The notes beneath the pieces are model-generated. The model searched no databases and was not told the origin of the DNA. It saw only the letters and a list, made by a program, of their open reading frames with translations. 64,000 nucleotides of DNA from JAEMQF01 sp963850525. GTDB lineage: Bacteria; Pseudomonadota; Gammaproteobacteria; Burkholderiales; Burkholderiaceae_C. The stretch is from contig CAWKLQ010000002.1 in assembly GCA_963850525.1 (NCBI GenBank), positions 1-64,000 of the forward strand, read 5' to 3'. The translations under genes were made by a program, and so were the position numbers. Positions 8,187 through 17,280 of this stretch are shown in pieces; position 1 is the stretch's first letter, and every line of letters begins with the position of its first letter.

Positions 8187-9460
8187 TGATGACGCGCGCA
8201 CTGCGCTTCGCAGCCGCGGCGGCGATGCTTCTCGTTGTCGGGTCGGCGCTGTGGCTGGCGTGGCAAAGCTTGCGAGACGACACGCAGTTCGCGGGCGCGC
8301 CCTCGAGCGTTCGCGTCACCCCCGAGCTGGTGCAGCGCGGCGCGTACCTGGCGCTTGCGGGCAACTGCGCTGCGTGCCACACGGCGCGCGGCGGCGCCGC
8401 TTACGCCGGCGCGCGCGGCATCGCCACACCTTTCGGCGTGGTCTATTCGAGCAACCTGACCTCAGACATTGAGACCGGAATCGGCGCCTGGTCCGCCGGC
8501 GACTTCTGGCGTGCGATGCACAACGGGCGCTCCAAGAGCGGGCGCCTGCTCTACCCCGCCTTCCCCTACCCCAACATGACGCGCGTGACGCGCCCCGACT
8601 CGGACGCGATCTTTGCCTACCTGCGCAACCAGCCCGCAGTCGTGCAGCCAAACCGACCGCACGAGCTGCGCTTTCCGTACGGCAGCCAAGTCGCGCTGGC
8701 GATGTGGCGCGCGCTCTACTTTCGCCCCGCGGTCTTCGAACCCGTTGCCGAGCGCAGCGCGCAGTGGAATCGCGGCGCCTACCTGGTGCGCGGCCTCAGC
8801 CACTGCGAGGCCTGCCATTCGGCGCGCAACGTGCTCGGCGCGACTGCGCATGACGCGGAACTCGCCGGCGGCTTGATCCCGGTGCAGAACTGGTACGCGC
8901 CGTCGCTCGCTCACTCGGGCGAAGCGGGGGTGGCAAACTGGCGCGCCGACGACGTCGTCGCCCTCTTGAAGACCGGCACGTCGGCGCACGGGTCAGCGCT
9001 CGGGCCGATGGCCGAAGTGGTTTTCCGCAGCACGCAGTACCTCGACGACGCCGACCTGCGTTCGATCGCCTCCTTCCTGCAAGCGCTGCCACAGAGCGAT
9101 TCGCCGACAACCGCGGTCGCGCCAGCGCCAGACACTCAAGTGATGCAGCAGGGTGAGCGCATCTACGGGGATTGGTGCGCCGATTGCCACGGCGCGCAGG
9201 GCCAGGGGGCGAGCGGCGCGTATCCTCCCTTGGCAGGCAACCGCAGCGTCACGCTGGCTTCGCCGACGAACGTGTTGCGCGTCATTGCCGAGGGAGGTTT
9301 TGCGCCGGCCACGCAAAGCAACCCGCGACCCTATGGCATGCCGCCTTTCGCCCAGTCGTTGGGCCAAGCTGAAATCGCCGCTGTCGCGACCTACATTCGC
9401 AACGCGTGGGGCAATCGTGCCGGGGCGGTGTCGGAACTGGACGCGATTCGGTTGCGCTAG
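8183..9460 (+). CDS. Membrane-anchored trihaem cytochrome c (dehydrogenase subunit type)
   Basis: A 425-residue protein with an N-terminal hydrophobic helix (about residues 6-26, uncleaved anchor or signal) and three CxxCH haem sites: CAACH near 59, CEACH near 211 and CADCH near 333. This is the pattern of the cytochrome subunit of membrane alcohol, aldehyde and gluconate dehydrogenases (AdhB/GndC type), which hands electrons to ubiquinone. The usual partner, a PQQ or flavin dehydrogenase, is missing next to it, so the donor is unknown. The start overlaps the stop of the dihaem cytochrome gene. An in-frame MMM offers three adjacent start choices. Confidence 0.85.
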   Translation: MMMTRALRFAAAAAMLLVVGSALWLAWQSLRDDTQFAGAPSSVRVTPELVQRGAYLALAGNCAACHTARGGAAYAGARGIATPFGVVYSSNLTSDIETGIGAWSAGDFWRAMHNGRSKSGRLLYPAFPYPNMTRVTRPDSDAIFAYLRNQPAVVQPNRPHELRFPYGSQVALAMWRALYFRPAVFEPVAERSAQWNRGAYLVRGLSHCEACHSARNVLGATAHDAELAGGLIPVQNWYAPSLAHSGEAGVANWRADDVVALLKTGTSAHGSALGPMAEVVFRSTQYLDDADLRSIASFLQALPQSDSPTTAVAPAPDTQVMQQGERIYGDWCADCHGAQGQGASGAYPPLAGNRSVTLASPTNVLRVIAEGGFAPATQSNPRPYGMPPFAQSLGQAEIAAVATYIRNAWGNRAGAVSELDAIRLR

Positions 9461-9746
9461 GCCGCGCGCTCGCGTTTCCCTGCACTGCCGCCGGCGAGGT
9501 CGAATTCGAAGCGCTGAGCGAACGCGCGATGCACAACTACTTCGTCGCCCACGCCGCGTCAGTCGGCAATGCGCAGTCCCGTCCAGCACACGGCGGTGAC
9601 GGCGAGCATCGGCACCGTCAGGGTGCCTGGAACGAAGAACAGCGCCGACAGAACCGGGCGCAGCGACGGTGAATCGGTGCGGCGCCCACCGAGGTGTGGC
9701 GCTGCGTCGTGACAAGTCAACGCTCCTGCGCAGTTCGTGTCGGGGC
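9461..9746. other. Intergenic stretch after the cytochrome pair
   Basis: No convincing gene. On the minus strand an open stretch at about 9559-9660 encodes a hydrophobic segment (LSALFFVPGTLTVPMLAVT) ending at a stop. It could be the tail of a lost membrane protein but has no start of its own. Confidence 0.4.
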
Positions 9747-9777
9747 GGTCGTGGGTTCGAATCCTGCCGGCCGCGCC
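9747..9777 (+). repeat. Second copy of the tRNA-Arg 3' end (att-like)
   Basis: Twenty-two bases at 9747-9768 repeat 6465-6486 of tRNA-Arg exactly (T arm included), and the match continues with single differences through the acceptor sequence to about 9777. No 5' half of a tRNA precedes it: the GCGGCCG needed to pair with the acceptor strand is absent. Such a 3' copy is the usual footprint of site-specific integration into a tRNA gene. With 6465-6486 it brackets about 3.3 kb. Confidence 0.7.
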
Positions 9778-9782
9778 GCGGC

Positions 9783-11154
9783 TCAAGGTCGCCACAGTTG
9801 CTGCATCGTGCGCGCAAAGCGCTCGGCCGTCGCGAGCGCCGCGGTGACGGGGCGCTGCTCGCGCAGCACCCAGCGGCCAGCCACCATCACGTCGCGCCAG
9901 GGGCTCGCGGTGCCGGCGAACACGAGCGCGTCGAGCGTGTGCCCGGCCGGTATGCCGAGCAGCGCGTCGCCGCGCGCATCGGCCACCAGCAGATCGGCCC
10001 GCGCGCCTTCGACCAGGCCCCAGCGCGCGAAGCCGGCCGCCGCGGCGCCACCGTCGATGACGCGCTGGACCAGCCGCGCGGCCGTGGAGGGTTCGACACC
10101 CGACGCGGCGCACACATTGCGCTGGCGCAGCGCGAGGCGCTGGCCGTATTCGGCCAGGCGCAGTTCTTCGAGCGCGTCTTTGCAGACATTGCTGTCCGAG
10201 CCGATCGTCAGCGGCACGCCAGCGTCGAGCCAGCGCTTCAGGTCGGTCAGCCCGTCGCCCAGGTTGGCTTCGGTGGTCGGGCACAGCACGATGCCGGCGC
10301 CGCTCTGGGCCACCGCGCCGATCTCTTCGGGCGTCGCCTGCGTCGCGTGCACGAGCTGCCAGCGCGCATCGAGATGCACCTGCCGCGTCAGCCATTCGAT
10401 CGGCCGTTGGCCGGTGCTGCGTTGGCAGTCGTCCACCTCGGCGATCTGCTCGGCCACATGGATGTGGATCGGCGCGTCGCCCGCGCCCTCGACCAGGCGC
10501 GCGATCGACTCCGGCCGTGCCGCGCGCAGCGAGTGAACCGCCACGCCCGCGTTGACATTCGGCGCGGCGCGCGACCGCACTGCACGCTGCAGGGCGAGCA
10601 CCGCGTCGGCCGTCGGTGGCAAAGCGGCGCTGGTCGTCGCGCAGCGTCGGCTGGTCGAAGCCGGCGCGCTCGTAGAGCACGGGCAACAAGGTCAGTCCGA
10701 TGCCGGTGTCGCGCGCCGCGTCCGCCAGCGCCCACATCATGCGGCCCGCATCGGCGTAGGGCGAACCGTCGGCGCCATGCTGCAGGTAGTGGAACTCGCA
10801 GACCTGCGTGTAGCCGCCGCGCAGCAGCTCGAGGTAGAGCTGCGCTGCGATGTCGCGCAGCTGCTCGGGCGTCACGCGCAGCGCCACTTGGTACATGCGG
10901 TCGCGCCACGACCAGAAGTCGTCGTGCGCGCTGTCGCGCCGCTCGGCCATGCCGGCGAAGGCGCGCTGGAAGGCGTGGCTGTGCGCGTCGACGAAGCCGG
11001 GCAGCACCGGGCCGTCGAGCCGCTGCGCCAGCGCGGGTGCTGCGACGCCGCTTTGCACGCGCGACCAGCAGCCGTCGTCGCCGGCTTCGAGAAGCACCGA
11101 GTCGGCCCATCGGCCGCCGACCCAGGCGCGTTCGGCCCACAGCGTGGTCGTCAT
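9783..11154 (-). pseudogene. hutF: Formimidoylglutamate deiminase, one frameshift
   Basis: Zinc amidohydrolase that deaminates N-formimino-L-glutamate to N-formyl-L-glutamate in the five-step histidine pathway. The N-terminal frame from the ATG at 11154 contains the metal-site PGFVDAHSHAFQRAFAG and CEFHYLQHG. The C-terminal frame (9783 to about 10622) has HIHVAEQIAEVDDC, LVHATQATPEE, the PTTEANLGDG block and GSDSNVCKD. They are joined only by a shift near 10620 (one extra or two missing bases beside a TTT run). Together they give about 455 residues, the family length. Conservation on both sides favours a sequencing slip, but a real null cannot be excluded. It is co-directional with hutC. Confidence 0.9.
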
Positions 11155-11200
11155 GGCCGGTGCTCCATCGTCTGCGTCGAGAGAAAAAGCAAATGGCATA

Positions 11201-11268
11201 GCGGCGCGCGGCGGGATCCAGGGATTGGCGCCAGCCGTGGATCCCGGCGTGCGCCGGGATGACATGCA
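11201..11268. repeat. REP-like inverted repeat between hutF and hutC
   Basis: GGATCCCGGCGTGCGCCGGGATGAC at 11239-11263 is an internal palindrome of the same family as the hairpin at 26415-26515, and GCGCGCGGCGGGATCCA at 11204-11220 is its partial partner in reverse orientation. It fills the gap between hutF and hutC on the minus strand and may affect their shared transcript. Confidence 0.6.
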
Positions 11269-11275
11269 AGGGTGT

Positions 11276-12019
11276 TCATGGCGTGAACTGACCCTCGATG
11301 CGGTAGCGCGAGCCGGGGTGCGCCAGGCGCACCAGGGTCACGGTCGAGCCGCGGCTCATCGTGCGTCGCACCACGATCAGGCAGGGATCGCCCACGCCGA
11401 TGTCCAGCAGCCGCGCCTCCTGCGGCGTCGGCGCGCCGGATTCGATCGCGAACTGCGCTTCCCACAGCGGCGCCACCTCGAGCAGGTGCTGCGTCGGCGT
11501 GGTGCGCGTGAAGTCGACCTTCAGGTAGTTCGGCGCGCGGTCCGGGTTGACGTAACGGTCTTCGCACTGCAGCGGCACGCCATTGTCGAAGTGCACCATC
11601 ATCGAGTGGAAGACGCGCGCGCCCTCGGGCAGTCCGAGCTGCGGCGCCAGCGCCGCGCCGGCGCGCTCCTCGCGCACGAACTGCACGTCGACATGATGGC
11701 GGTGGCCGCGCGCCTCGATCTCCTCGTGCAAGTCGCGGATCATCAGCGTCGAGGAGACCGGTTGCAGCTGCGCGGCGAAGGTGCCCACGCCCTGCAGGCG
11801 CTGCACCAGGCCCTCGGACTGCAGCTCGCGCAGCGCGCGGTTGACCGTCATCCGGCTGACCCCGAACTGCGCCACCAGTTGGGCCTCGGAGGGCATGCGC
11901 TCGCCGGGGTTCCAGCGGCCGCGCGCGAGCTCGCCCTTCAGGTGCTGCTTGACCCGCGAGTAGGGCGCTGCGGCGGTGCTGTTGCGGGGCGGATCGAGGC
12001 GGTTCATGGTGCCGAGCAT
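11276..12019 (-). CDS. hutC: Histidine utilisation repressor, GntR/HutC family
   Basis: Represses hut genes until urocanate binds. The N-terminal winged helix-turn-helix (about residues 20-85) includes GERMPSEAQLVAQFGVSRMT and the wing LQGVGTFAA. The C-terminal UTRA ligand domain (about 95-240) includes DLHEEIEARGHRHHV and the closing SRYRIEGQFTP seen in HutC proteins. At 247 residues it has family length. ATG codons at 12019 and 12007 are both possible, and neither has a strong ribosome-binding site. It is divergent from hutU, with two palindromes in the 120-base gap that fit HutC operators. Confidence 0.95.
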   Translation of the reverse strand: MLGTMNRLDPPRNSTAAAPYSRVKQHLKGELARGRWNPGERMPSEAQLVAQFGVSRMTVNRALRELQSEGLVQRLQGVGTFAAQLQPVSSTLMIRDLHEEIEARGHRHHVDVQFVREERAGAALAPQLGLPEGARVFHSMMVHFDNGVPLQCEDRYVNPDRAPNYLKVDFTRTTPTQHLLEVAPLWEAQFAIESGAPTPQEARLLDIGVGDPCLIVVRRTMSRGSTVTLVRLAHPGSRYRIEGQFTP

Positions 12020-12032
12020 AGTGGCTTAAGCC

Positions 12033-12042
12033 TGTCTAGACA
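12033..12042. promoter_or_regulatory. Palindrome TGTCTAGACA, probable HutC operator 1
   Basis: A perfect 10-base palindrome set in CCTGTCTAGACAAG, 13 bases upstream of the hutC start. HutC operators in other proteobacteria are TTGT-x-ACAA-type palindromes, so this is a good candidate for autorepression. Binding is inferred. Confidence 0.6.
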
Positions 12043-12081
12043 AGCACCCGGGAAAACCCCGATCGCGCAGGTCTTGCAGTC

Positions 12082-12097
12082 ACTTGTCTAGTCAAGT
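12082..12097. promoter_or_regulatory. Near-palindrome ACTTGTCTAGTCAAGT, probable HutC operator 2
   Basis: A sixteen-base near-palindrome sharing the TTGTCTAG core with the site at 12033, and 45 bases before the hutU ATG. It is followed by another half-site (GTCAAGTC). Its position fits repression of hutUH and the downstream transporter. Confidence 0.6.
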
Positions 12098-12142
12098 AAA
12101 GTCAAGTCGTCGTTCACCCTGTCGCCGCCGAGGAGCCCGCCC

Positions 12143-13858
12143 ATGACCGATCTGTCCGTCCAGCGCCGCATCGCCACCCCCGTCGCCGCGCCGCGCACCG
12201 TGCGCGCGCCGCGCGGCAGCCAGCTGACCTGCCGCAACTGGCTGATCGAGGCGGCCTACCGGATGATCCAGAACAACCTCGACCCGGAGGTCGCCGAAAA
12301 CCCGCAGGCGCTGGTGGTCTATGGCGGCATCGGCAAGGCGGCGCGCAACTGGGAGTGCTTCGATGCCATCCTCGAATCGCTGCGCCAACTCAAGGAAGAC
12401 GAGACGCTGCTCGTCCAGTCGGGCAAACCGGTGGGTGTGTTCCGCACCCATGTCGACGCGCCCCGCGTGCTGCTCGCCAACTCCAACCTGGTGCCCAAGT
12501 GGGCGACCTGGGAGCACTTCCACGAGCTCGACCGCAAAGGCCTGATGATGTACGGCCAGATGACGGCGGGCTCGTGGATCTACATCGGCAGCCAGGGCAT
12601 CATTCAGGGCACCTACGAAACCTTCGTCGAGGCCGGGCGCCAGCACTTCGGCGGCAGCCTGAAGGGGCGCTGGATCCTGACCGCGGGGCTGGGCGGCATG
12701 GGCGGGGCGCAGCCGCTGGCGGCCACTTTCGCCGGAGCGTCTTCGCTGAACATCGAGTGTCAGCAGAGCCGCCTCGACTTCCGCCTGCGCAGCCGCTACC
12801 TCGACGAGCAGGCCGCCGACCTCGACGACGCGCTGGCACGCCTCGCGAAGTACAGCGCCGAAGGCAAGGCGATCTCGATCGGCCTGCTGGGCAACGCGGC
12901 CGAAATCCTGCCCGAGCTCGTTCAGCGCGCGAAGGCCGGCGGCCTGAAGCCCGACATCGTCACCGATCAGACGAGTGCGCACGACCTCGTGCACGGCTAC
13001 CTGCCCGCCGGCTGGACGGTGCAGGGCTGGCAGGCCGCGCAGGCCGACGCCGGCCAGCATGCGGCGCTGAAGCTCGCGGCGGCCAAGAGCTGCGCAGTGC
13101 ATGTGCAGGCAATGCTCGACTTCCAGGCGATGGGCATCCCGACCGTCGACTACGGCAACAACATCCGCCAGGTCGCGCTCGACCAGGGTGTGAAGAACGC
13201 ATTCGACTTCCCGGGTTTCGTTCCCGCCTACGTGCGGCCGCTGTTCTGCCGCGGCAAGGGGCCGTTCCGCTGGGTGGCGCTGTCGGGCGATCCGGAAGAC
13301 ATCAAGAAGACCGACGCGAAGATGAAGGAGCTGTTCCCCGAAGACGCGCACCTGCACCGCTGGCTCGACATGGCAGCTGAGCGCATTGCCTTCCAGGGCC
13401 TGCCGGCGCGCATCTGCTGGATCGGCCTGGGCGAGCGGCACCGTGCCGGTCTGGCGTTCAACGAGATGGTCAAGTCGGGCGAGTTGAAGGCGCCGATCGT
13501 GATCGGGCGCGACCATCTGGACAGCGGCTCGGTCGCGTCGCCGAACCGCGAGACCGAATCGATGCAGGACGGCAGCGATGCAGTGAGCGACTGGCCGTTG
13601 CTCAACGCCCTGCTCAACACGGCCGGCGGCGCGACCTGGGTCAGCCTGCACCACGGCGGCGGCGTCGGCATGGGTTATTCGCAACACTCAGGTGTCGTGA
13701 TCGTCTGCGACGGCACCGACGCCGCGGCCAAGCGCATCGAGCGTGTGCTGTGGAACGATCCCGGTACCGGCGTGATGCGCCATGCCGACGCCGGTTACGA
13801 GATCGCGCAGCAATGTGCGCGCGAGCAGGGTTTGAACATGCCGATGCTCGGAGCCTGA
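12143..13858 (+). CDS. hutU: Urocanate hydratase
   Basis: NAD-dependent cytosolic enzyme converting urocanate to 4-imidazolone-5-propionate, the second step of histidine breakdown. The 571-residue protein matches the family's usual 555-570. Visible hallmarks are [38 protein letters not shown], the NAD-binding [14 protein letters not shown], the active-site region around DQTSAHD, and [15 protein letters not shown] near the C-terminus. AGGAG lies seven bases before the ATG. The hutH GTG follows its stop after one base, so hutU and hutH form one translational unit. Confidence 0.98.
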   Translation: MTDLSVQRRIATPVAAPRTVRAPRGSQLTCRNWLIEAAYRMIQNNLDPEVAENPQALVVYGGIGKAARNWECFDAILESLRQLKEDETLLVQSGKPVGVFRTHVDAPRVLLANSNLVPKWATWEHFHELDRKGLMMYGQMTAGSWIYIGSQGIIQGTYETFVEAGRQHFGGSLKGRWILTAGLGGMGGAQPLAATFAGASSLNIECQQSRLDFRLRSRYLDEQAADLDDALARLAKYSAEGKAISIGLLGNAAEILPELVQRAKAGGLKPDIVTDQTSAHDLVHGYLPAGWTVQGWQAAQADAGQHAALKLAAAKSCAVHVQAMLDFQAMGIPTVDYGNNIRQVALDQGVKNAFDFPGFVPAYVRPLFCRGKGPFRWVALSGDPEDIKKTDAKMKELFPEDAHLHRWLDMAAERIAFQGLPARICWIGLGERHRAGLAFNEMVKSGELKAPIVIGRDHLDSGSVASPNRETESMQDGSDAVSDWPLLNALLNTAGGATWVSLHHGGGVGMGYSQHSGVVIVCDGTDAAAKRIERVLWNDPGTGVMRHADAGYEIAQQCAREQGLNMPMLGA

Positions 13859-13859
13859 G

Positions 13860-15434
13860 GTGCGCACGTTGACTCTCGAGCCCGGCACGCTGACGCTCGA
13901 CGACCTGCAGGCGATCCACGCCGGCGGCGTGTCGATCGCGATCGACAAGAGTGCTGACGCCGCGATCGCCGCCGGCGCCGCGGTGGTGCGGCGCGCCGCC
14001 GAAGGCGACGCCGCGGTCTACGGCGTCAACACCGGCTTCGGCAAACTGGCCTCGACGCGCATCAGCCGCGAAGACCTCGCCACGCTGCAGTGCAACCTGA
14101 TCCGCTCGCACAGCGTGGGCGTCGGCGAGCCGCTCGCGCCGGCGGTCGTGCGACTGATGCTGGCGTTGAAGGCGGCGAGCCTGGCGCGTGGTCACTCGGG
14201 CGTGCGGCCGATCGTCATCGACACGCTGGTCGCGGCCTGCAACGCCGGCCTCGTTCCCTATGTGCCGGCGCAGGGCTCGGTCGGCGCGTCGGGCGACCTC
14301 GCGCCGCTCTCGCACATGACGCTCGCGCTGATGGGCGAGGGCGAGATGCTGGTGAGCCAGGAGGGCGACCCTGCGGGTCGCGTGGGCCAGCGCAAGGCCG
14401 CGCTGCCCGTGCTGCGCGAAGCCGGCCTGGCGCCGCTCGTGCTCGAGGCCAAGGAAGGCCTCGCGCTGATCAACGGCACGCAGACCTCGACCGCGCTCGC
14501 GCTGCACGCACTGCTGGCGTTCGAGCCGGTGCTCGAAGCGGCGCTCGTCGTCGGCGCGCTGACGGTGGACGCCGCACGCGGCAGTGACGGTCCGTTCGAC
14601 CCGCGCATTCATGCGCTGCGTGGCCAGCCGGGGCAGATCGACGTCGCGGTGTACTACCGCAGGCTGCTCGAAGGCTCGTCGATCCGCGCCTCGCATCGCG
14701 AAGGCGACGACCGCGTGCAAGACCCGTACTGCCTGCGCTGCCAGCCGCAGGTGGTGGGGGCGTGCCTGGACCAGTTGCGTCACGCCGCACTGGTGCTCGT
14801 GCGCGAAGCGAATGCGGTGACCGACAACCCGCTCGTCTTCCCCGACGACGGTGCAATGATCTCCGGCGGCAATTTCCACGCCGAACCGGTGGCGATGGCG
14901 TGCGACGCGATGGCGGTGGCGATCGCCGAGGTCGGCGCGATTGCCGAGCGCCGCATCGCGATGCTGATCGACGCGGGCGTGTCGCGCCTGCCACCGTTCC
15001 TGACGGCCGACGCGGGCCTGAACAGCGGTTTCATGATCGCGCATGTCACTGCGGCTTCTCTGGCCAGCGAGAACAAGTCGATGGCGCACCCGGCCAGCGT
15101 CGACTCGTTGCCGACGAGCGCGAACCAGGAAGACCATGTGAGCATGGCGACCTTCGCCGCGCGCCGCCTGCAGCCGATGATCGCCAACGTGGCGCACATC
15201 CTCGGCATCGAACTGCTCGCCGCGGCGCAGGGCATCGAGTTCCTGCGCCCGATGCGCAGCTCGGCGCCGATCGAGGCCGCGCACGCGCTGCTGCGCGCGC
15301 AGTGCCCGAGCATCGATCGCGACCGCTACATGGCGCCCGAGATCGAACGCGCGACGGCGCTCGTCAGCGACGGCCGCCTGGCGCGCCTTTTGCACACCTT
15401 GCCCGACCTGCCGGCCTTGTGGATTCCGGCCTGA
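13860..15434 (+). CDS. hutH: Histidine ammonia-lyase
   Basis: Removes ammonia from L-histidine to give urocanate, the first step of the hut pathway. The active-site triad Ala143-Ser144-Gly145, which cyclises to the MIO group, is visible in GSVGASGDLAPLSH. YGVNTGFGKLA, LINGTQ, VTDNPL and NQEDHVSM are further family landmarks. The GTG start at 13860 gives 524 residues, slightly over the common 505-515. The gene follows hutU without a gap and is followed after 30 bases by an ABC importer. hutI and hutG, needed to finish the pathway with hutF, are not in this window. Confidence 0.98.
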   Translation: MRTLTLEPGTLTLDDLQAIHAGGVSIAIDKSADAAIAAGAAVVRRAAEGDAAVYGVNTGFGKLASTRISREDLATLQCNLIRSHSVGVGEPLAPAVVRLMLALKAASLARGHSGVRPIVIDTLVAACNAGLVPYVPAQGSVGASGDLAPLSHMTLALMGEGEMLVSQEGDPAGRVGQRKAALPVLREAGLAPLVLEAKEGLALINGTQTSTALALHALLAFEPVLEAALVVGALTVDAARGSDGPFDPRIHALRGQPGQIDVAVYYRRLLEGSSIRASHREGDDRVQDPYCLRCQPQVVGACLDQLRHAALVLVREANAVTDNPLVFPDDGAMISGGNFHAEPVAMACDAMAVAIAEVGAIAERRIAMLIDAGVSRLPPFLTADAGLNSGFMIAHVTAASLASENKSMAHPASVDSLPTSANQEDHVSMATFAARRLQPMIANVAHILGIELLAAAQGIEFLRPMRSSAPIEAAHALLRAQCPSIDRDRYMAPEIERATALVSDGRLARLLHTLPDLPALWIPA

Positions 15435-15464
15435 CCCTTAACCCCCTCCCAGGAGAACCCCGTG

Positions 15465-16409
15465 ATGAACAAGAGCCTCATTGCCCTTACCGCCGCGCTC
15501 GCTGCCCTGACTGCGCAGGCCCAAGAAACCAAAGTCACCATCGCCATCTCGGGCTGGACCGGCTTTGCGCCGCTGACGCTGGCCAAGGAAGCCGGCATCT
15601 ACAAGAAGCACGGCCTGGACGTGACGATCAAGAAGATTCCGCAGAAGGACCGCCACCTGGCCATCGCCTCGGGCGACGTGCAGTGCGCGGCGACGACGGT
15701 CGAGACCTGGATCGCCTGGAACGCCGCGGGCGTGGCGACGACGCAGATCTTCCAGCTCGACAAGAGCTTCGGCGCGGATGGCATGGTGGTCAAGCCCGCC
15801 ATCGGATCGATCAAGGACCTGAAGGGCAAGACGATGGCCGCCGACGCGCCGGGCACCGCCACCTACTTCACGCTCGCGTGGATGCTGAAGAAGAACGGCC
15901 TGTTGATGAAGGACGTGAAGGTCGTGAACCTGTCGCCGCAGGCCGCCGCGAACGCGATGATCGCCGGCAACACCGACATCGACGGCGGCATGACCTACGA
16001 GCCTTTCCTGTCGGCAGTGCGCGCCAAGCCGGAGGCCGGCAAGATCATCGCCACGACGCTCGACTACCCGATGATCATGGACACCTTCGGCTGCACGCCG
16101 AAGTTCCTGGCCGACAACCCGAAGGCTGCGCAGGGCCTGGCCAACGGCTACTTCGATGCGATCGAGATGATCCAGAAGGAGCCGAAGAAGAGCTTCGAGA
16201 TCATGGGTGCGGACGTCAAGCAGTCGGCCGAAGCCTTCGAAGGGAGCCAGAAGTTCCTGCGCTGGCAGGACCGCGCCGCGAACCAGAAGTTCTTCGCCGG
16301 CGAGCATGCGGCGTTCAGCAAGGAAGCGGCCGACCTGCTGCTCGAGGCCGGCATCATCAAACAGATCCCGGACCTGAGCAAGCTCGCCGACACGCGCTTC
16401 ATCAAGTAG
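15465..16409 (+). CDS. ABC transporter periplasmic binding protein, SsuA/NMT1-like
   Basis: Solute receptor of 314 residues with a signal peptide (about residues 1-20, cleavage after AQAQ), then the two-lobe SsuA/TauA/THI5-like fold: VTIAISGWTGFAPLTLAKEAG at the first strand and PGTATYFTLAWMLKKNG in the middle. The ATG at 15465 has AGGAG nine bases upstream. It lies 30 bases after hutH and is followed by its permease and ATPase, so the complex is probably a histidine, urocanate or related amine importer, as co-located transporters in other hut clusters are. The substrate is inferred from position only. Confidence 0.88.
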   Translation: MNKSLIALTAALAALTAQAQETKVTIAISGWTGFAPLTLAKEAGIYKKHGLDVTIKKIPQKDRHLAIASGDVQCAATTVETWIAWNAAGVATTQIFQLDKSFGADGMVVKPAIGSIKDLKGKTMAADAPGTATYFTLAWMLKKNGLLMKDVKVVNLSPQAAANAMIAGNTDIDGGMTYEPFLSAVRAKPEAGKIIATTLDYPMIMDTFGCTPKFLADNPKAAQGLANGYFDAIEMIQKEPKKSFEIMGADVKQSAEAFEGSQKFLRWQDRAANQKFFAGEHAAFSKEAADLLLEAGIIKQIPDLSKLADTRFIK

Positions 16410-16420
16410 CGCGCCCGGCC

Positions 16421-17275
16421 ATGAGCAGCACTGCCGTACCGGCCGCGGTGGTCCCGGCCGCCGCAACCGAGCGCCGCGCCGGCGGCCTGCTCGGCATGAA
16501 ACCGCTCACCGCCGTCGCACCCGGCACGCGCACGGCGCTGGGCATCGCCTTCTTCGTGCTGTTCTTCGCCGTCTGGGCGGCGGTGACCTTCGGCGGCCTG
16601 GTGTCCAAGACCTTTCTTGCCAACCCCCTGCAGATGCTGGCCGGAGGATGGGATCTGATGGTCAACCAAGGCTTCATCAAGGACATCGGCATGACGGTGT
16701 GGCGCGTGCTCGGGGGCTTCCTGATCGCCGCGGCGATGGCGTTGCCGCTGGGTGTGCTGATGGGTGCGTACAAGCCGATCGAAGCCTTCTTCGAGCCCTT
16801 CGTCAGCTTCGCGCGCTACCTGCCGGCGAGTGCGTTCATACCGCTGTTGATCCTGTGGGCCGGCATCGGCGAGGCGCAGAAGCTGGCCGTCATCTTCATC
16901 GGCAGCTTCTTCCAGCTCGTGCTGATGATCGCGGTGACAGTGGGCAATACGCGGCGCGATCTGGTCGAAGCGGCGTATACGCTGGGCAGCAGCGACTCGA
17001 GCCTGATCCGGCGCGTGCTGATCCCCGGTGCCGCGCCGGAGATCGCCGAGACGCTGCGCATGGTGCTTGGCTGGGCCTGGACCTACGTCATCGTCGCCGA
17101 GCTGATCGGCGCGTCGAGCGGCATCGGCCACATGATCACCGACAGCCAGGCGCTGCTGGCCACCGACCAGATCATCTTCGGCATCATCGTCATCGGTCTC
17201 ATCGGCCTGGTGAGTGACTTCGCATTCAAGTGGGGCAACCGCAAGTTGTTCCCCTGGGCGCAACTCGGAAGGTGA
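16421..17275 (+). CDS. ABC transporter permease, SsuC/TauC-like
   Basis: Inner-membrane channel subunit of 284 residues with about six transmembrane helices, the first at about residues 41-62. The EAA loop that contacts the ATPase is visible as LVEAAYTLGSSDSSLIRRVL. The ATG at 16421 lies 11 bases after the binding-protein stop and gives the usual short cytoplasmic N-terminus. It belongs with the preceding SsuA-like receptor and the following ATPase; substrate as discussed for the receptor. Confidence 0.92.
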   Translation: MSSTAVPAAVVPAAATERRAGGLLGMKPLTAVAPGTRTALGIAFFVLFFAVWAAVTFGGLVSKTFLANPLQMLAGGWDLMVNQGFIKDIGMTVWRVLGGFLIAAAMALPLGVLMGAYKPIEAFFEPFVSFARYLPASAFIPLLILWAGIGEAQKLAVIFIGSFFQLVLMIAVTVGNTRRDLVEAAYTLGSSDSSLIRRVLIPGAAPEIAETLRMVLGWAWTYVIVAELIGASSGIGHMITDSQALLATDQIIFGIIVIGLIGLVSDFAFKWGNRKLFPWAQLGR

Positions 17276-17280
17276 GCTCC

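Noticed and set aside
9747..9777. Second complete tRNA gene
   Set aside because: Only the T arm and 3' acceptor strand are present; no matching 5' acceptor, D arm or anticodon arm precedes it.
12092..15395. Long minus-strand frames opposite hutU and hutH
   Set aside because: Shadow frames without family features, opposite textbook HutU and HutH proteins.
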